NCBI GenBank assembly: GCA_025558095.1
Contig: JAIVFI010000014.1
Coordinates: 496,001-560,000, forward strand
Direction of reading: 5' to 3'
DNA length: 64,000 nucleotides
Origin: Hyaloraphidium curvatum
Lineage: Eukaryota > Monoblepharomycota > Hyaloraphidiomycetes > Hyaloraphidiales > Hyaloraphidiaceae
Shown here in pieces: positions 54,433 to 64,000 of this stretch. Each line of letters starts with the position of its first letter. The stretch's first letter is position 1. Below the pieces are notes generated by a model that saw only the letters and a program-made list of their open reading frames with translations, did not search any database and was not told the origin of the DNA. The position numbers and the translations under genes were made by a program.

Positions 54433-55536
54433 ATGGCGAATCCGCGGTTGGCGATGGCCGCGGGATGGACCGCTGCTTTCGCTGCCGGGTACGCAGTCTC
54501 GTCCTGGGGCTGGGGACGTCCGGGACGCGTGTTCGCAGAGGGCCGCAACGACGGTCCTCCTGAGGTCATCAGTGGGCCCGCTGCCGACGCAGCCTGCCAA
54601 AATGCGAAGCGGATCTTTGCTCTGGGCAACCCGGGACCCACAAGCGACAAGCTTATGCGGTCGGATCGCGTTCCCCTCGCTACAGAAGCCGCGTGAGCTC
54701 AGACTTCCCACCCCCTGGTCTCCAGGAGCGGTTTTGTCGTTGCATACGACCGACAGAAGCGGCTGCCACACTATGTGGCCCAGGTGTTCTCGTCGAACGC
54801 GTCTGGATCGGCCGACGACAAGGATCGGACGCGCTGCAACTTCGCGGAGGACAGCGCAGTGCCCAAGATGTTTCGTTCGCGGCTCAACGACTACCGGAAC
54901 GCGCCGGACTATGACCGCGGCCACCTCGCGCCGGCGCACGACATGTCCTCCCTCGCCGCCCAGAAAGAGAGCTTCTTGCTGACGAACATCGCGCCCCAAG
55001 TGAGACAGCTGCTGCTGCGGGCACCCGTTGGCGAGCTCATCCTCTTCAAAGCACAAAGGGCTGAACCGTGGATTCTGGAGCGACCTCGAATCCTGGATCC
55101 GGAAGATGTCCAAGGACTTTGACCAGGTGGTCGTGTACACTGGCCCCCTCTTCCTGCCTCGCTACGACGCGGCCGACCGCAAAACGTACATCAAGTACGA
55201 GGTCCTCGGCAGCCCGCCAAACACTCCCGTTCCGTGGGCTCCCGAGCCGACGCCGGCGCGATCACGCTTCACACGTCCGCCCGCAGGAACGCCTTCTTCA
55301 AAGTGATCCTCGCCCTCCGCGGCCCCGTCCTCCATGCCACGGCCTTCATGCTCCCCAACGAACCGATACCGGCGACGACACCGCTGACACAGTTCGAGGT
55401 GCCGCTGGACGCGGTGGAGTCGGCGACGGGGCTCGAGTTCCTCCGTGACGTCGACAGGAGGGCGGTGAAGAAGCTGTGCAACGAGTACCTATGCGAGATC
55501 ACCAACTTCAACCGCATTCGGAATCAGATCAAGTGA
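54433..55536 (+). CDS. ENDOG: Mitochondrial endonuclease G
   Basis: DNA/RNA non-specific beta-beta-alpha-metal nuclease of mitochondria (Nuc1). Exons join(54433..54659, 54726..54999, 55052..55233, 55287..55536), 310 aa, all in phase. The N-terminal hydrophobic anchor and targeting region is [20 protein letters not shown]. The family entry motif [20 protein letters not shown] is completed by the first splice. The catalytic DRGH is in [10 protein letters not shown], followed by LLTNIAPQ with the metal-ligand Asn. [11 protein letters not shown] comes next and the protein ends [11 protein letters not shown]. Divergent from SerRS with as little as 44 bp between start codons. Confidence 0.93.
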
Positions 55537-55612
55537 TGAATGAGGAAGCAAGACGGGCTTTAGTGGTTGCTCTGTGAATGAGGAAGCAAGGCGGGCTTTA
55601 GTGGTTGCTCTG
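55537..55612. repeat. 38-bp direct tandem repeat at convergent gene ends
   Basis: Two adjacent 38-bp copies (55537-55574, 55575-55612) differing at one base. The first starts immediately after the ENDOG stop codon. The second contains the last codons and stop (55598-55600) of the macrodomain gene, so the first is a duplicated gene end. Confidence 0.95.
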
Positions 55613-56508
55613 GGGCGCGGGAGCTGGCGGAAAGTAGCTGTAGACAAGGCGATTGTATATCTCGAGGTCCGTGTCAAGGAAGATGCAGAAGATGACGCGG
55701 TCGAGGTCGCCTCGGTTCTCCTCGAGCGTCCGCCGCACGGTCTCGAGGGCCACGTGCGCGGCCGGCTCATTAGGATACCCGTAGACCTGCCAGACAGGTC
55801 AGCATCGAGTCGGCAGTCCGAGTCGGCGAAGCCCACCCCGGTAGAAATGCAGGGGAAGGCAATGCTCCGGACCCCGTTCTCCTTGGCGACCTCCAAGGAC
55901 CTCCTGTAGCACGAAGCCAGCTTCCCCGGCTTCTCCCCCACGGGCCCGACGGTGTGTATGACGTGCTTGGCCGGCAGCCTGTACCCGGCCGTGATCTTGG
56001 CGTCCCCCGTCTCGCAGCCCCCGAGCGTGCGGCACTCGGCGAGCAGTTCCCTGCCCGCGGCGCGGTGGATCGCGCCGTCGACGCCGCCGCCGCCGAGCAG
56101 GCTGTTTTTGGCGGCGTTGCAAATGGCGTCGCAGTCCAGACGCGTTACGTCGCCTTGCCAGATCGAGACCTTTCGATTTAGCTCCGCGTCGGCGGGGAAG
56201 GAGGGTTCTAAGGCAGGTGCGGGCCGGCCCGTCTTCGCACGGTGCCAGTAATTGAACTCCAGGGTGGGGAGCGTCGACCAGAACGGTCCTTCAGGCGCTT
56301 TGGGCGCATCGGGCGCGTTGGCCGCGTCTGGCGCGTCGGAGCTGGCCATTGGGCGTCGGGCCCCCAGAGAGAGGCCTGGGCGGACGCCGAGCGCGGCAAA
56401 GGTTCGGAGCGAAGAAAGAAGAGCTAGAGCCGGAATCTTGGAGGAGGTTCTCGGACACCGGTTGGAGACTGAGTGTTTGCGCGACGCGTCAATGACTCCA
56501 ATGCTCAT
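55598..56508 (-). CDS. MACROD1: Macrodomain protein, MACROD/O-acetyl-ADP-ribose deacetylase type
   Basis: Removes mono-ADP-ribose from proteins and hydrolyses O-acetyl-ADP-ribose. Exons complement(55598..55786, 55837..56508), 286 aa, in phase. The macrodomain runs from about residue 85, with [35 protein letters not shown] (substrate loop 1), [20 protein letters not shown] and, across the splice, [15 protein letters not shown] (loop 2). The C-terminus ends [14 protein letters not shown]. The first about 55 residues are basic and Ser/Leu-rich, like a mitochondrial presequence, as in animal MACROD1; a shorter start (MASSD) is at 56348. Donor GTGGGC. Confidence 0.9.
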
Positions 56509-56686
56509 CACGGCTTCCCAAAAGCTCGCCCAGCGAGCTGTCCGATCGTGTCTGAGCAGCACCGCGCCGCTAATGGTACATCCTTTCGCGTCCCGTACAT
56601 TCCGATGGTGTCTAAGAATGCGCACGCGCTAATCAAAATACGACAAAGCTTCCAACTCCCTGCCAAAGATCGCCCCGCCGGGGCGC

Positions 56687-58336
56687 CTAGTCCTCGAGCA
56701 CGTGGTACGGGCTCTTGTTGTTGACGAGCGCCTGGTCGTCGGTCTCGTACCCGCTCAGCCCCGCCGGTGCCGCCGCCGGCGCCGGCTTCTTGGGGTCCAG
56801 CTTGGCGATCGTCTCCTCCACCTTGCGCCCCAGCGAGTCGGTCAGCGAGGTGATGGTGCCCATGTTGATCTCGGGCGCCTTGGCGCGCCGCTTGAGGTAC
56901 CGCTCCCCGACGAAGAGGAGGCCCAGGGTCAGCAGGGTGATGTAGATGGAGAAGATGACGATGGCGGCGGTCATGAGGCTCGTGTCGCCGTAGCGTACAG
57001 CGAACTGCTTGATGCCCGTGCCGACGGCGACGTAGGCCAGGGTCAGGAGGAGGGCGAGGAGGATCGTGTGCGCGAGCCGGGCGATGCGGCCGGGCCGGCC
57101 GGCGCTGCCCTCGGCGAGCTCGGGCTGGAGCTCCGCGGTTTTGGAGGCGACCGCGACGCCGGGGGTGCTCGCGGGGGGTGCTCGGAAGACGACGTAGGCG
57201 TTGAGGCCGATCTCGACGAACATCAGGAGGAAGACGATGAGGCCGATGACCTGGGTTCTTTCGGTCAGCGACGTGGACCCGTCGACCCGCACAGCAGTAC
57301 GCACCGAGTGCGCGTCGTTGAAGTGGGCCGCCGGGCTGACGGCGTACACGGCGATGCCAAAGGCCGCGATGGTCATGCAGCCGACCAGCACCACGTGCGA
57401 GGCGTAGTGCACCGTGTCCCACATCTTGCTCGTGCCAGGGATGTAGCGCTGGCTGAAGGCCCACAGCGGGGCCACGATGCCCCACGAGATGAACATCATC
57501 CAGCCGTGCGCGGTGAGCATGGTCTTGTCCTGGAACCACTCGGCAGTGAAGACCGAGGGCCGGCGCGGGGCGGCGTTGTTGTAGAGCGAGAACAGGGGGA
57601 TGACGCCGAACATGTCGTGCCGCATGATGTGGGCCTGGTAGTCGGTCGACTTGGGCGAGTACATACCCTCGGTCTGCAGCGGGCGCGCCTGTTAGCCGGG
57701 CTCGCCCCGGGAGAAATACTCCGAGCGACGAACCTGCATGGCGTACATGTACGTCTGCGGCCCCGGGTACAGCGTCTTGTCCTTGTTCGTCACGGCCTGC
57801 TTCCGCCGCTGCACGTGCACCCGGAAGGTGTCGTTCACCACGCGCGAGTCGGGGAACACGATGATCTGCTGGTTGGACAGGATGGTGGCGTCGTACTCGG
57901 GCTCGACGTAGTCGCGCGAGTAGCGCGGCGACACGATGGTGACGCCGTCCGCCAACCATGCGACCTGTAAGGGTGGGAGGCACCGGACGGGGGCGCGATG
58001 GCGTGATGAGCACTTCGGGTGACGCGGAACTGCCGCGGCGGCCGACGCACCAGGATGTCGGCGTCCTTATGCGACTCGCCGATGCCGAACGCCATCCAGC
58101 TGCGGCGGGCGAGGCGTCAGCACTGCCGACGGGGGGCCCACCGGGGGCCGCGGGGTCACCCACCCGAGCGTCGACGGGCCGACCATGACGATGTCGACCC
58201 ACTCGCCGGCGTCGGTGCCGGTCACGCAGAACGACTCGTTCGCCGGCCGGCCGTTGCACCACGTGTCGGCGGCGGCGGGCAGCGCGGCGAGGCCGGCGGC
58301 GGCGGCGACCGCGAGCGCGCGGAGCAGCGGGCGCAT
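56687..58336 (-). CDS. DOMON-cytochrome b561 transmembrane oxidoreductase
   Basis: Predicted trans-membrane electron carrier. Exons complement(56687..57673, 57734..57964, 58051..58099, 58164..58336), 479 aa, in phase. The signal peptide is LLRALAVAAAAGLAALPAAA. The DOMON domain (about residues 30-170) includes GWMAFGIG, restored by a 49-nt exon, and VSPRYSRDY. A cytochrome b561-like core of five or six helices follows (MLTAHGWMMFISWGIVAPLW, MWDTVHYASHVVLVG) with candidate haem-ligand His residues. The cytoplasmic tail is charged, with a PxxP segment. Topology follows CDH/FRRS1-like proteins. A start at 58396 adds 20 Pro-rich residues before the signal peptide and is less likely. Confidence 0.85.
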
Positions 58337-59069
58337 GCTGTCTCCCCGGGGCGGACGGCGCAGGGGCGGCGGCGGGGAGGCCGGAGGTGGCCGCAAAAAA
58401 GGCCGGAGGGCGGCGGCGCGGGGTGGAAGTGCGCTTCGCGGCCGGTTTCGGCTGACTGCTGCGGCTGCGGAAGGACGAGATTGGTGGGAGGGGTGCAGGG
58501 CGCAAAGCGCTAAACCGGATCCCTAAGGTCCCCCAAGGCCCGCTAACCGACGCCTGACGAGGGTCGCGCACGGGCATCGGCGGCGAAACAAAGGGGCAAT
58601 CATGATGTCGGATGGAGGGGCGGCTTCGCCGCATTTCATTCGCAATAGGACGGCATGGAGGGCTGTATCTGTCCCGCACCGTGGTCGGTCCGATACCACC
58701 GATGAGTGGCCGAATGGGGACCGCCACCACGGCTCCCGTTACTCTATGCCAATGGTTTACGTCAGTGCATTGTCAGATTGTAGAAGACGTGTTCTTGGGT
58801 GGCCGTGGAGTGGAAGTGGGAATGCAAGCACACCGTGCCCTCGGCAGACCCACATCCGACGATCGTGTCCCCGCAGTAGCTTCACAGTATCCACCAGTTG
58901 AAGAATGAATTGTTCTCCGGGGTTTCGGAGGCGAGCGGCGTCCAGGGGGTGCCTGCGGAGCGGCTTTGCGGAGCGGCTTTGCCCGTTTTGGCTGATTGCT
59001 CGATGTTTGGCGGGCGGACCCACTTCACCCAAGTGCCACTCTGGACTCGGGGCCCTCCCGCGCGGCGCC
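58337..59069. other. Divergent intergenic region
   Basis: Between the DOMON gene and the glycosyltransferase gene. Contains a short tandem of GGAGCGGCTTTGC near 58957-58982. No gene seen. Confidence 0.5.
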
Positions 59070-62000
59070 ATGGCTGACGGCAAGGCGTGCCGGCGGGTCA
59101 GCCTGCTGCGGCTGCTGTGCGGCGGGCTGGCGGCGGTGTTTGCGCTGTCGCTGTTGGCGTGCAACGTGGGCGGCGGCCGCAAGCCGCTGCCGTCGGCGGT
59201 GCAGCTCGAGATCAAGCTGAGCGTCGGCGACTCGGTGGTCGCCGGCGGCGGCTACGCGCGGCTCGGCCGCAAGGACGCCGAGGCGCCGCCGCCGCCGCCG
59301 CCGCCCGACGCGGCCCGCAAGCCGCCGCCGCCCGCGCCGCCCGCAATGTTCGTGCGCGGCGAGGTGTTCGAGCTGCGCGAGGCGGCAGCCGTGCGGAGGG
59401 CCGACCGGCGCCCACGCACCGGCCAGCCGCTGTCGGTGTGCATCCTGTCGATGGACGTCTACGGCCTGCAGAACGTCGGCGGCACCGCGATCGCATACTG
59501 GCAGCTGGCCCGCCAGCTGGCCTCCGCCGCTGCGCCCCCGGTGGCCGGCAAGCCCGCCGCGGACAGGCCCTTTGCAGTCAAGGTGCTGGCGCTGGTGTCG
59601 TCAAACACCTGCGACAAGCTGCGGCCGCTCTACACGCGCCAGAACATCCGGCTCGAGTGCATCGACCCGGACCAGACCAGCGAGCAGAAGTGGGAGTTCG
59701 CCAACCCGTACCTGGTTTCGGGCGCCACCGTGCTCGAGTGGCTGCGCGACCCGGCCGAGGGCCAGCAGAAAAAGTGCGACGTGCTGCACGCGCACGAGTG
59801 GGGCGGCGTGCTGGCCCCCATCATCGCCGGCAGGCTGCTGCCCGGCACGTGGAGCAAGCAGCTGCCGGACTGGATCGCCGTCGAGTCGCACGGCGGCCAC
59901 ATGTGGTCGCTCCTGACGCACGCGCCGCACCGGCCAACCGACCTGATCGCCTGCGAGGTCGACTACTACGAGCGCGCGTCGCTCGAGAACGCCGACACCG
60001 TCATTTCCCCGACGAAGTACATGCTGCGGTAAGTTTCTCGCGGGTTGGAATACGGGGATACAGCTGACGCCACGGTTGTAGGTACTTCCACGAGCGCGGC
60101 TGGCAGCCGGCCAACCCGGTCGTCATCTCCCACATCACCACCAAGCCTGAGAAACCCCGCCCCCTGGACCCTACCGGCGCGCTCTCCAAGCCCCCCACGC
60201 GCTTGGTCTTCTACTCGCGCAAGGAGGACCGCAAGGGCCTGCACGTCTTTGTCCGCGGCCTGGACATGATCACCAACGGCACCTCGCTCAAGCAGTCCCT
60301 CGCCGTCGAGATCATGGCCCCCGACGACTCGGCCGAGATCCAGCACCGCATCAACCGCTGGAAGGAGAGCTGGAACGTGCACATCCGCTCGCAGGACTCG
60401 CGCACCGCGGCCATGGACATCCTCACCACCGACCCCGCGCGCACGCTGGCCGTCATGACCAGCTTCGTCGAGAACCCGGCCGAGGTGCTGGCCGACTGCG
60501 AGAACGCGGGCATCCGCACCCTGGCCCTGGACATGGGCGGCATCGCCGAGCTGCTCAAGTCGGGCACGGTCATCAAGGACATGCACCCCAACGTGCTGGG
60601 GCAGCTCATGTCCGACATCATCCAGGGGAAGCAGAAGGCCGACGTGCCGGAGCTGAGCATCACCGTCAAGGAGGCGGGGCAGCTGTGGGTGCAGTGGCAC
60701 AGCATGGTCAAGGAGAACGGGGAGCTGCCGCGGCAGGAGGACATGGCGGAGCTGGCGAAGAAGCTGGTGCCGTCCAAGCCGGGGACCGCGCTCGTGGCCA
60801 AGAGCGCGCTCGCGGCGCCCAAGCCGGCGTCCGCCGTTCCGGCGGCGGCCGAGGCCAAGGAGGCCGACGAGGCGGACGACGAGGGCGAGGGCAAGGCGGC
60901 CGAGCCGCCGCGGCCCAGGCGCCTCTTCAAGAGGCAGGCGCTGCACAAGGCGCCGACGCTCGTGTCGCAGCGCGGGTCGTCGCAGCCGGGCCTGCTGTCG
61001 GAGGAGGAGCGCATTCGGATCCGCACCATCTCATTCACCGACTCGAACCCCAACGCGCTCTCGCTGCACGAGACCCTGTGCCTCAACCCCTCCGAAACCG
61101 CCAACGCATTCCTCCTCCTCCCCGACGGGTTCAACCTTATCGACGACAAGAAGGCGCTCCAGACGCTGGCGTCGGTGCTCTACGCCAACCAGCACTTTGA
61201 CGCCCTCACCGCCGGCATCGAGTACCTCGCCGCCGACGGTTCCGTGGCCGTGACCCTCCCCCACGGCCCCTTCTTCTTTGCCCGGACCTCGAACAGCAGG
61301 TGCATGAAGACGTACCCCGTCCTCATCCGCCGCGAATCGCTGTGCCTCGACTACACCGCCGAGGCGCGGTCCTTCTCCCTCTACGAGTCGTGGCACATGC
61401 TCATGCTCGTGGAGCAGGCCGGCGGGCGGATAGGCACCCTGCCCATCTCGCTCTTCGACATCGACGACGAGGTCATGGGCGTGTGGGACGAGTGCTCTGA
61501 GGAGATGGACCCGCTCCTGCGGATGGCCAAGCAGGGCGACTACGTGGTCGTCAACATGGCCAACCAGCTCGCCAAGTGGCGCATCGGCAACTTCATCGAG
61601 CAGCAGAGCAAGCAGGTTGTGCAGGTGGAGGAGAACATCATCGCCGACAACCTCAAGGACTTTGGCGGGTGGCAGGGGCACAACGGCTGGTCCTACTTCT
61701 ACCGCGCACAGCCCGCGGGCCAGGTCCGCGCGGACGCGGACCTGGCCGAGGACGACGCGCTGCCGCTGACTTGGAACCAGGACGAGGAGCGGTGGATCTG
61801 CCCGTCCAAGACCAAGAACAAGAAGAAGGCGCCGCAATTCCCCTTCATCACCCGGACGGGCCTGCATCCTTGCATCGGCAAGCACAAGGGGTGCTGCGTC
61901 GACGGGTCCGCCAACTCGGTCGTGCTCCGCTGGACGTCGCACAAGTACATCGAGCGCGTCAAGGCGCGGCTGCACCTGCAGCTCGTCGACACGTGCGGCG

Positions 62001-62352
62001 ACGGCATCGACGCGCAGGTGCGCGCGGGCCTGGACCTCAAGCGCCGCGGCAAGGGCACGCTGGCGCAAGTGGACGTGGTCCGACTGGACCGGGGACGGAA
62101 CAAGTCCAACGGCCGCCTGAGGAACCGGGTGCAGCGGACGTACGAGATCGGCACGGTGTGGCCGGGGGACGTGATCGAGGTGCAGGTGGATCCGCGGGAC
62201 AACGTGCACTGCGATACGTTGCGCGCACAGGTGGGTTTCGGCGCGGGCATCCGTTTCGGCGGCTGCGGGCGGCTTCTGACTTTGGCCCCGCGCAGTTTGT
62301 CATCTTCAGCTCGAGCAAGCCCGAGGCCGTCGGGGCGGAGAAGGAAGATTAA
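59070..62352 (+). CDS. Type II membrane GT4-family glycosyltransferase with C-terminal extension
   Basis: Exons join(59070..60028, 60082..62230, 62296..62352), 1054 aa, in phase. A signal-anchor helix lies at about residues 12-31, then a Pro-rich stem. The GT-B fold follows: the N-terminal Rossmann half begins LSVCILSMDVYGLQNVGGTA and contains LHAHEWGGVLAPII. The C-terminal half has LVFYSRKEDRKGLHVFVRGL and the GT4-like EVLADCENAGIRTLALDMGG. After a Lys/Ala-rich linker (about 560-640) a second region starts NPNALSLHETLCLNPSE. The protein ends in a beta-rich domain (WQGHNGWSYFYRAQPAG...). The donor sugar is unknown. Golgi/ER lumen is inferred from the anchor. Absence of catalytic residues in the second part suggests a binding role. 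Confidence 0.8.
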
Positions 62353-62934
62353 TCTCTTGTCCTATGTATGCGCTCTGCACACCCGGTCCTGCTGACAAAC
62401 CGTGGTTTTGCTTCGTGCTTTGCGTTGAGTCAGTTCGAGGGCCCTGGGTGCCTCGGAACGCAAGGGCTCGGGTGTTGTTTGGCTCCCCAAATCTTCAAAG
62501 ACAAACCGGACAGACGGCCAGCTCCTTCCGAGCGAAGAATTTTGAGGTCCTGCGGGAGTTTTGCCAGGCAGCAGCGCCTTCCTGCGGCGCGCGGACCGGC
62601 CGGAGCCTGTTACGGCACGGACAAACAGCGGTGCCCGCGTCGCCACAAGCCCCGCGGCTGCCGCACCCCGAATCCGCGCCGGACCACCCGCCGGCATTCG
62701 GTCCCGTCTCTCGGAGGAGCATTTAGCTACCTGACAGCGACGGCGCCCCGTTCGGCACGGAAGCGAGCCGCTCGCGCTGGGGATGCTGTGCTGAGCGTCC
62801 TAAACACACCACCACCCGGAGCCCGCGCCGCCCGACGAGCCGACAGGCCCGGGCCAGCAGTGCTCAACAACTCTCTACCACCGGCTGGCAGGTCTCCGGG
62901 TCCACCGGACGCCTGCGGAACCGGACACACGGAC
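62353..62934. other. Intergenic region
   Basis: Between two plus-strand genes. No gene or repeat recognised. Confidence 0.5.
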
Positions 62935-64000
62935 ATGGCCGACGGGGATTTTCCGCCCGAGGTTCACCCGCGGCGACGGGAGGGCCGGAGGACCGGCTCG
63001 CGGAGATGGCTCGGCCTTTCCAGCCTTGTATGCTTGTTTGCAGCAGCTCTTGCGGGTAGCGGGCTGCCGCGCGGGGCGGTGGCGTATCCGTCGGAGCTTC
63101 CCGAGGGATTCTTCTCGACTGACATCGTCAACAACCTGGGGTGAGATTTGGGCTCGGCTCCGACGCGTACCCGGCTTCTCGCCCTAATTCTGCGTTCTAG
63201 CACGTCCGTATCGGACTTTTGTGTCCTTGATGCCAACCGGGTCGTCGTCCTGCAGCGCATGGGGGTCATGCTGATGGTGCGTCCGCGTTGCGAGCACCTG
63301 TTTTACAGACAACCATATAACTTCTATTCGCTACCTGCGAACAGGTGAAGAACGGCGAGCTTATCTGGGATCCCGTGCTCGACCTGACGGACGTGCTCGG
63401 CGCTGCCCTTGGTGATCGCGGTTTGACATCCTGCACCCTCCACCCCGACTTCGCCGAGAACGGCTGGATATACCTGGGCTACGTCTTCGATGACAACCCT
63501 ACCAATCCTACAGGGACCAAAAAGAACCGCATCTCGCGCTTCACCATCGTGGGCGACAAGATTGACCGCGTGACCGAGCAGGTCATCCTTGGGTCCTGTG
63601 CGGTGCTGCGTGCGGGAGCCAACGATCCCCTCGAGGGAGACGGTCAGTAACATTGGTGTTGCAAGGGCGGTCTGTGGGCTCACGAAGCTACCTTCGCCAG
63701 ACTGCATGCCGACGTTTGGCATCACCCACAACATTGGCTGGCTCAACATCGGGCCCGACAACATGCTTTGGGCGGCCGTTGGGGAAGGCATTGCCTGGGA
63801 GGGTGAGGATTGGGTCAAGTCGGGCTTCCCGCAGAACTGGCTCGGTCCCATGGACCCCGACTACCTCAGTGGCAAGATCCTCAGGATGGACTGGGAGGGT
63901 GAGGACCCCGTGACGCGCCAGCAGACAGCCGGGCTTCAACTCGCGTTCCTTCAGGCAACGGTCTGCCGGACAACCCATGGTACGACGGGAAGCCGCTCTC
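62935..64000 (+). CDS. Glucose/sorbosone dehydrogenase-like secreted protein (3' end beyond window)
   Basis: Exons join(62935..63140, 63201..63276, 63345..63642, 63701..63898, 63954..>64000), in phase. The N-terminus is basic, then a hydrophobic helix (LSSLVCLFAAALAGSGLP), giving a signal peptide or anchor. The beta-propeller starts AYPSELPEGFFSTDIVNNLG. Family blocks follow: DANRVVVLQRMG, GDRGLTSCTLHPDFAENGW, and FGITHNIGWLNIGPDNMLW with the GPDxxLW-type blade signature and candidate catalytic His. LSGKILRMDWEG then NGLPDNPWYDGKP is the usual continuation. Members use PQQ or act as hedgehog-interacting-like proteins, and the cofactor cannot be judged here. Confidence 0.85.

Overview
The window is nuclear DNA from a GC-rich eukaryote with a compact genome and short spliceosomal introns, mostly 40-75 nt. 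Most introns have a CTRAY-like branch point a few bases before the acceptor, and the donors are strikingly often GTGGGT or GTGGGC. The gene content is opisthokont-like: UBE3C/Hul5 HECT ligase, WAPL, Integrator subunit 6, SWI5, an INO80B-type HIT-finger protein, TRAPPC12, SF1/BBP, PI31, NDUFA13, endonuclease G and cytosolic-type seryl-tRNA synthetase. A small Tudor-type protein of the fungal hypervirulence-associated family points to an early-diverging (zoosporic) fungus or a close unicellular relative. That placement is an inference. Splice sites were assigned by eye from reading phase, splice consensus and family alignment. Models called confidently have every exon junction in phase.

Layout. 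0-18 kb is lineage-specific: two paralogous C2HC-finger genes (1-1115 minus; 15405-17912 plus), a putatively myristoylated membrane protein, two further orphan genes and an unplaced GC-rich ORF. Among them lie an epoxide hydrolase, TRAPPC12, a PAN/Apple-like fragment and a bacterial-type P-loop kinase. 18-26.6 kb holds SF1, a two-RRM protein, a small DUF1761-like membrane protein, a coiled-coil orphan, an intronless metallophosphoesterase and an EF-hand/zeta-kinase fusion. 26.8-41 kb is a dense housekeeping block (UBE3C, WAPL, INTS6, NDUFA13, SWI5, INO80B) with 75-120 bp between several genes. 49.8-64 kb holds PI31, the Tudor protein, SerRS divergent from ENDOG, a macrodomain protein, a DOMON-cytochrome b561, a large lumenal GT4 glycosyltransferase and the 5' part of a glucose/sorbosone-dehydrogenase-like gene.

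The most unusual part is 42.6-49.3 kb. An intact, intron-containing tRNA-Ser(AGA) gene on the minus strand (48958-49080) abuts a tandem array of 148-bp units, each carrying a degenerate copy of the 3' half of that tRNA. The 5' half of the tRNA, its intron and about 215 bp of 5' flank are duplicated in inverted orientation 6 kb away (42663-42963). Between the inverted arms lie an intronless benzoylformate decarboxylase of bacterial type and two oppositely oriented F-box-like paralogs, each broken by frameshifts. This looks like an accessory segment assembled by rearrangement at a tRNA gene.
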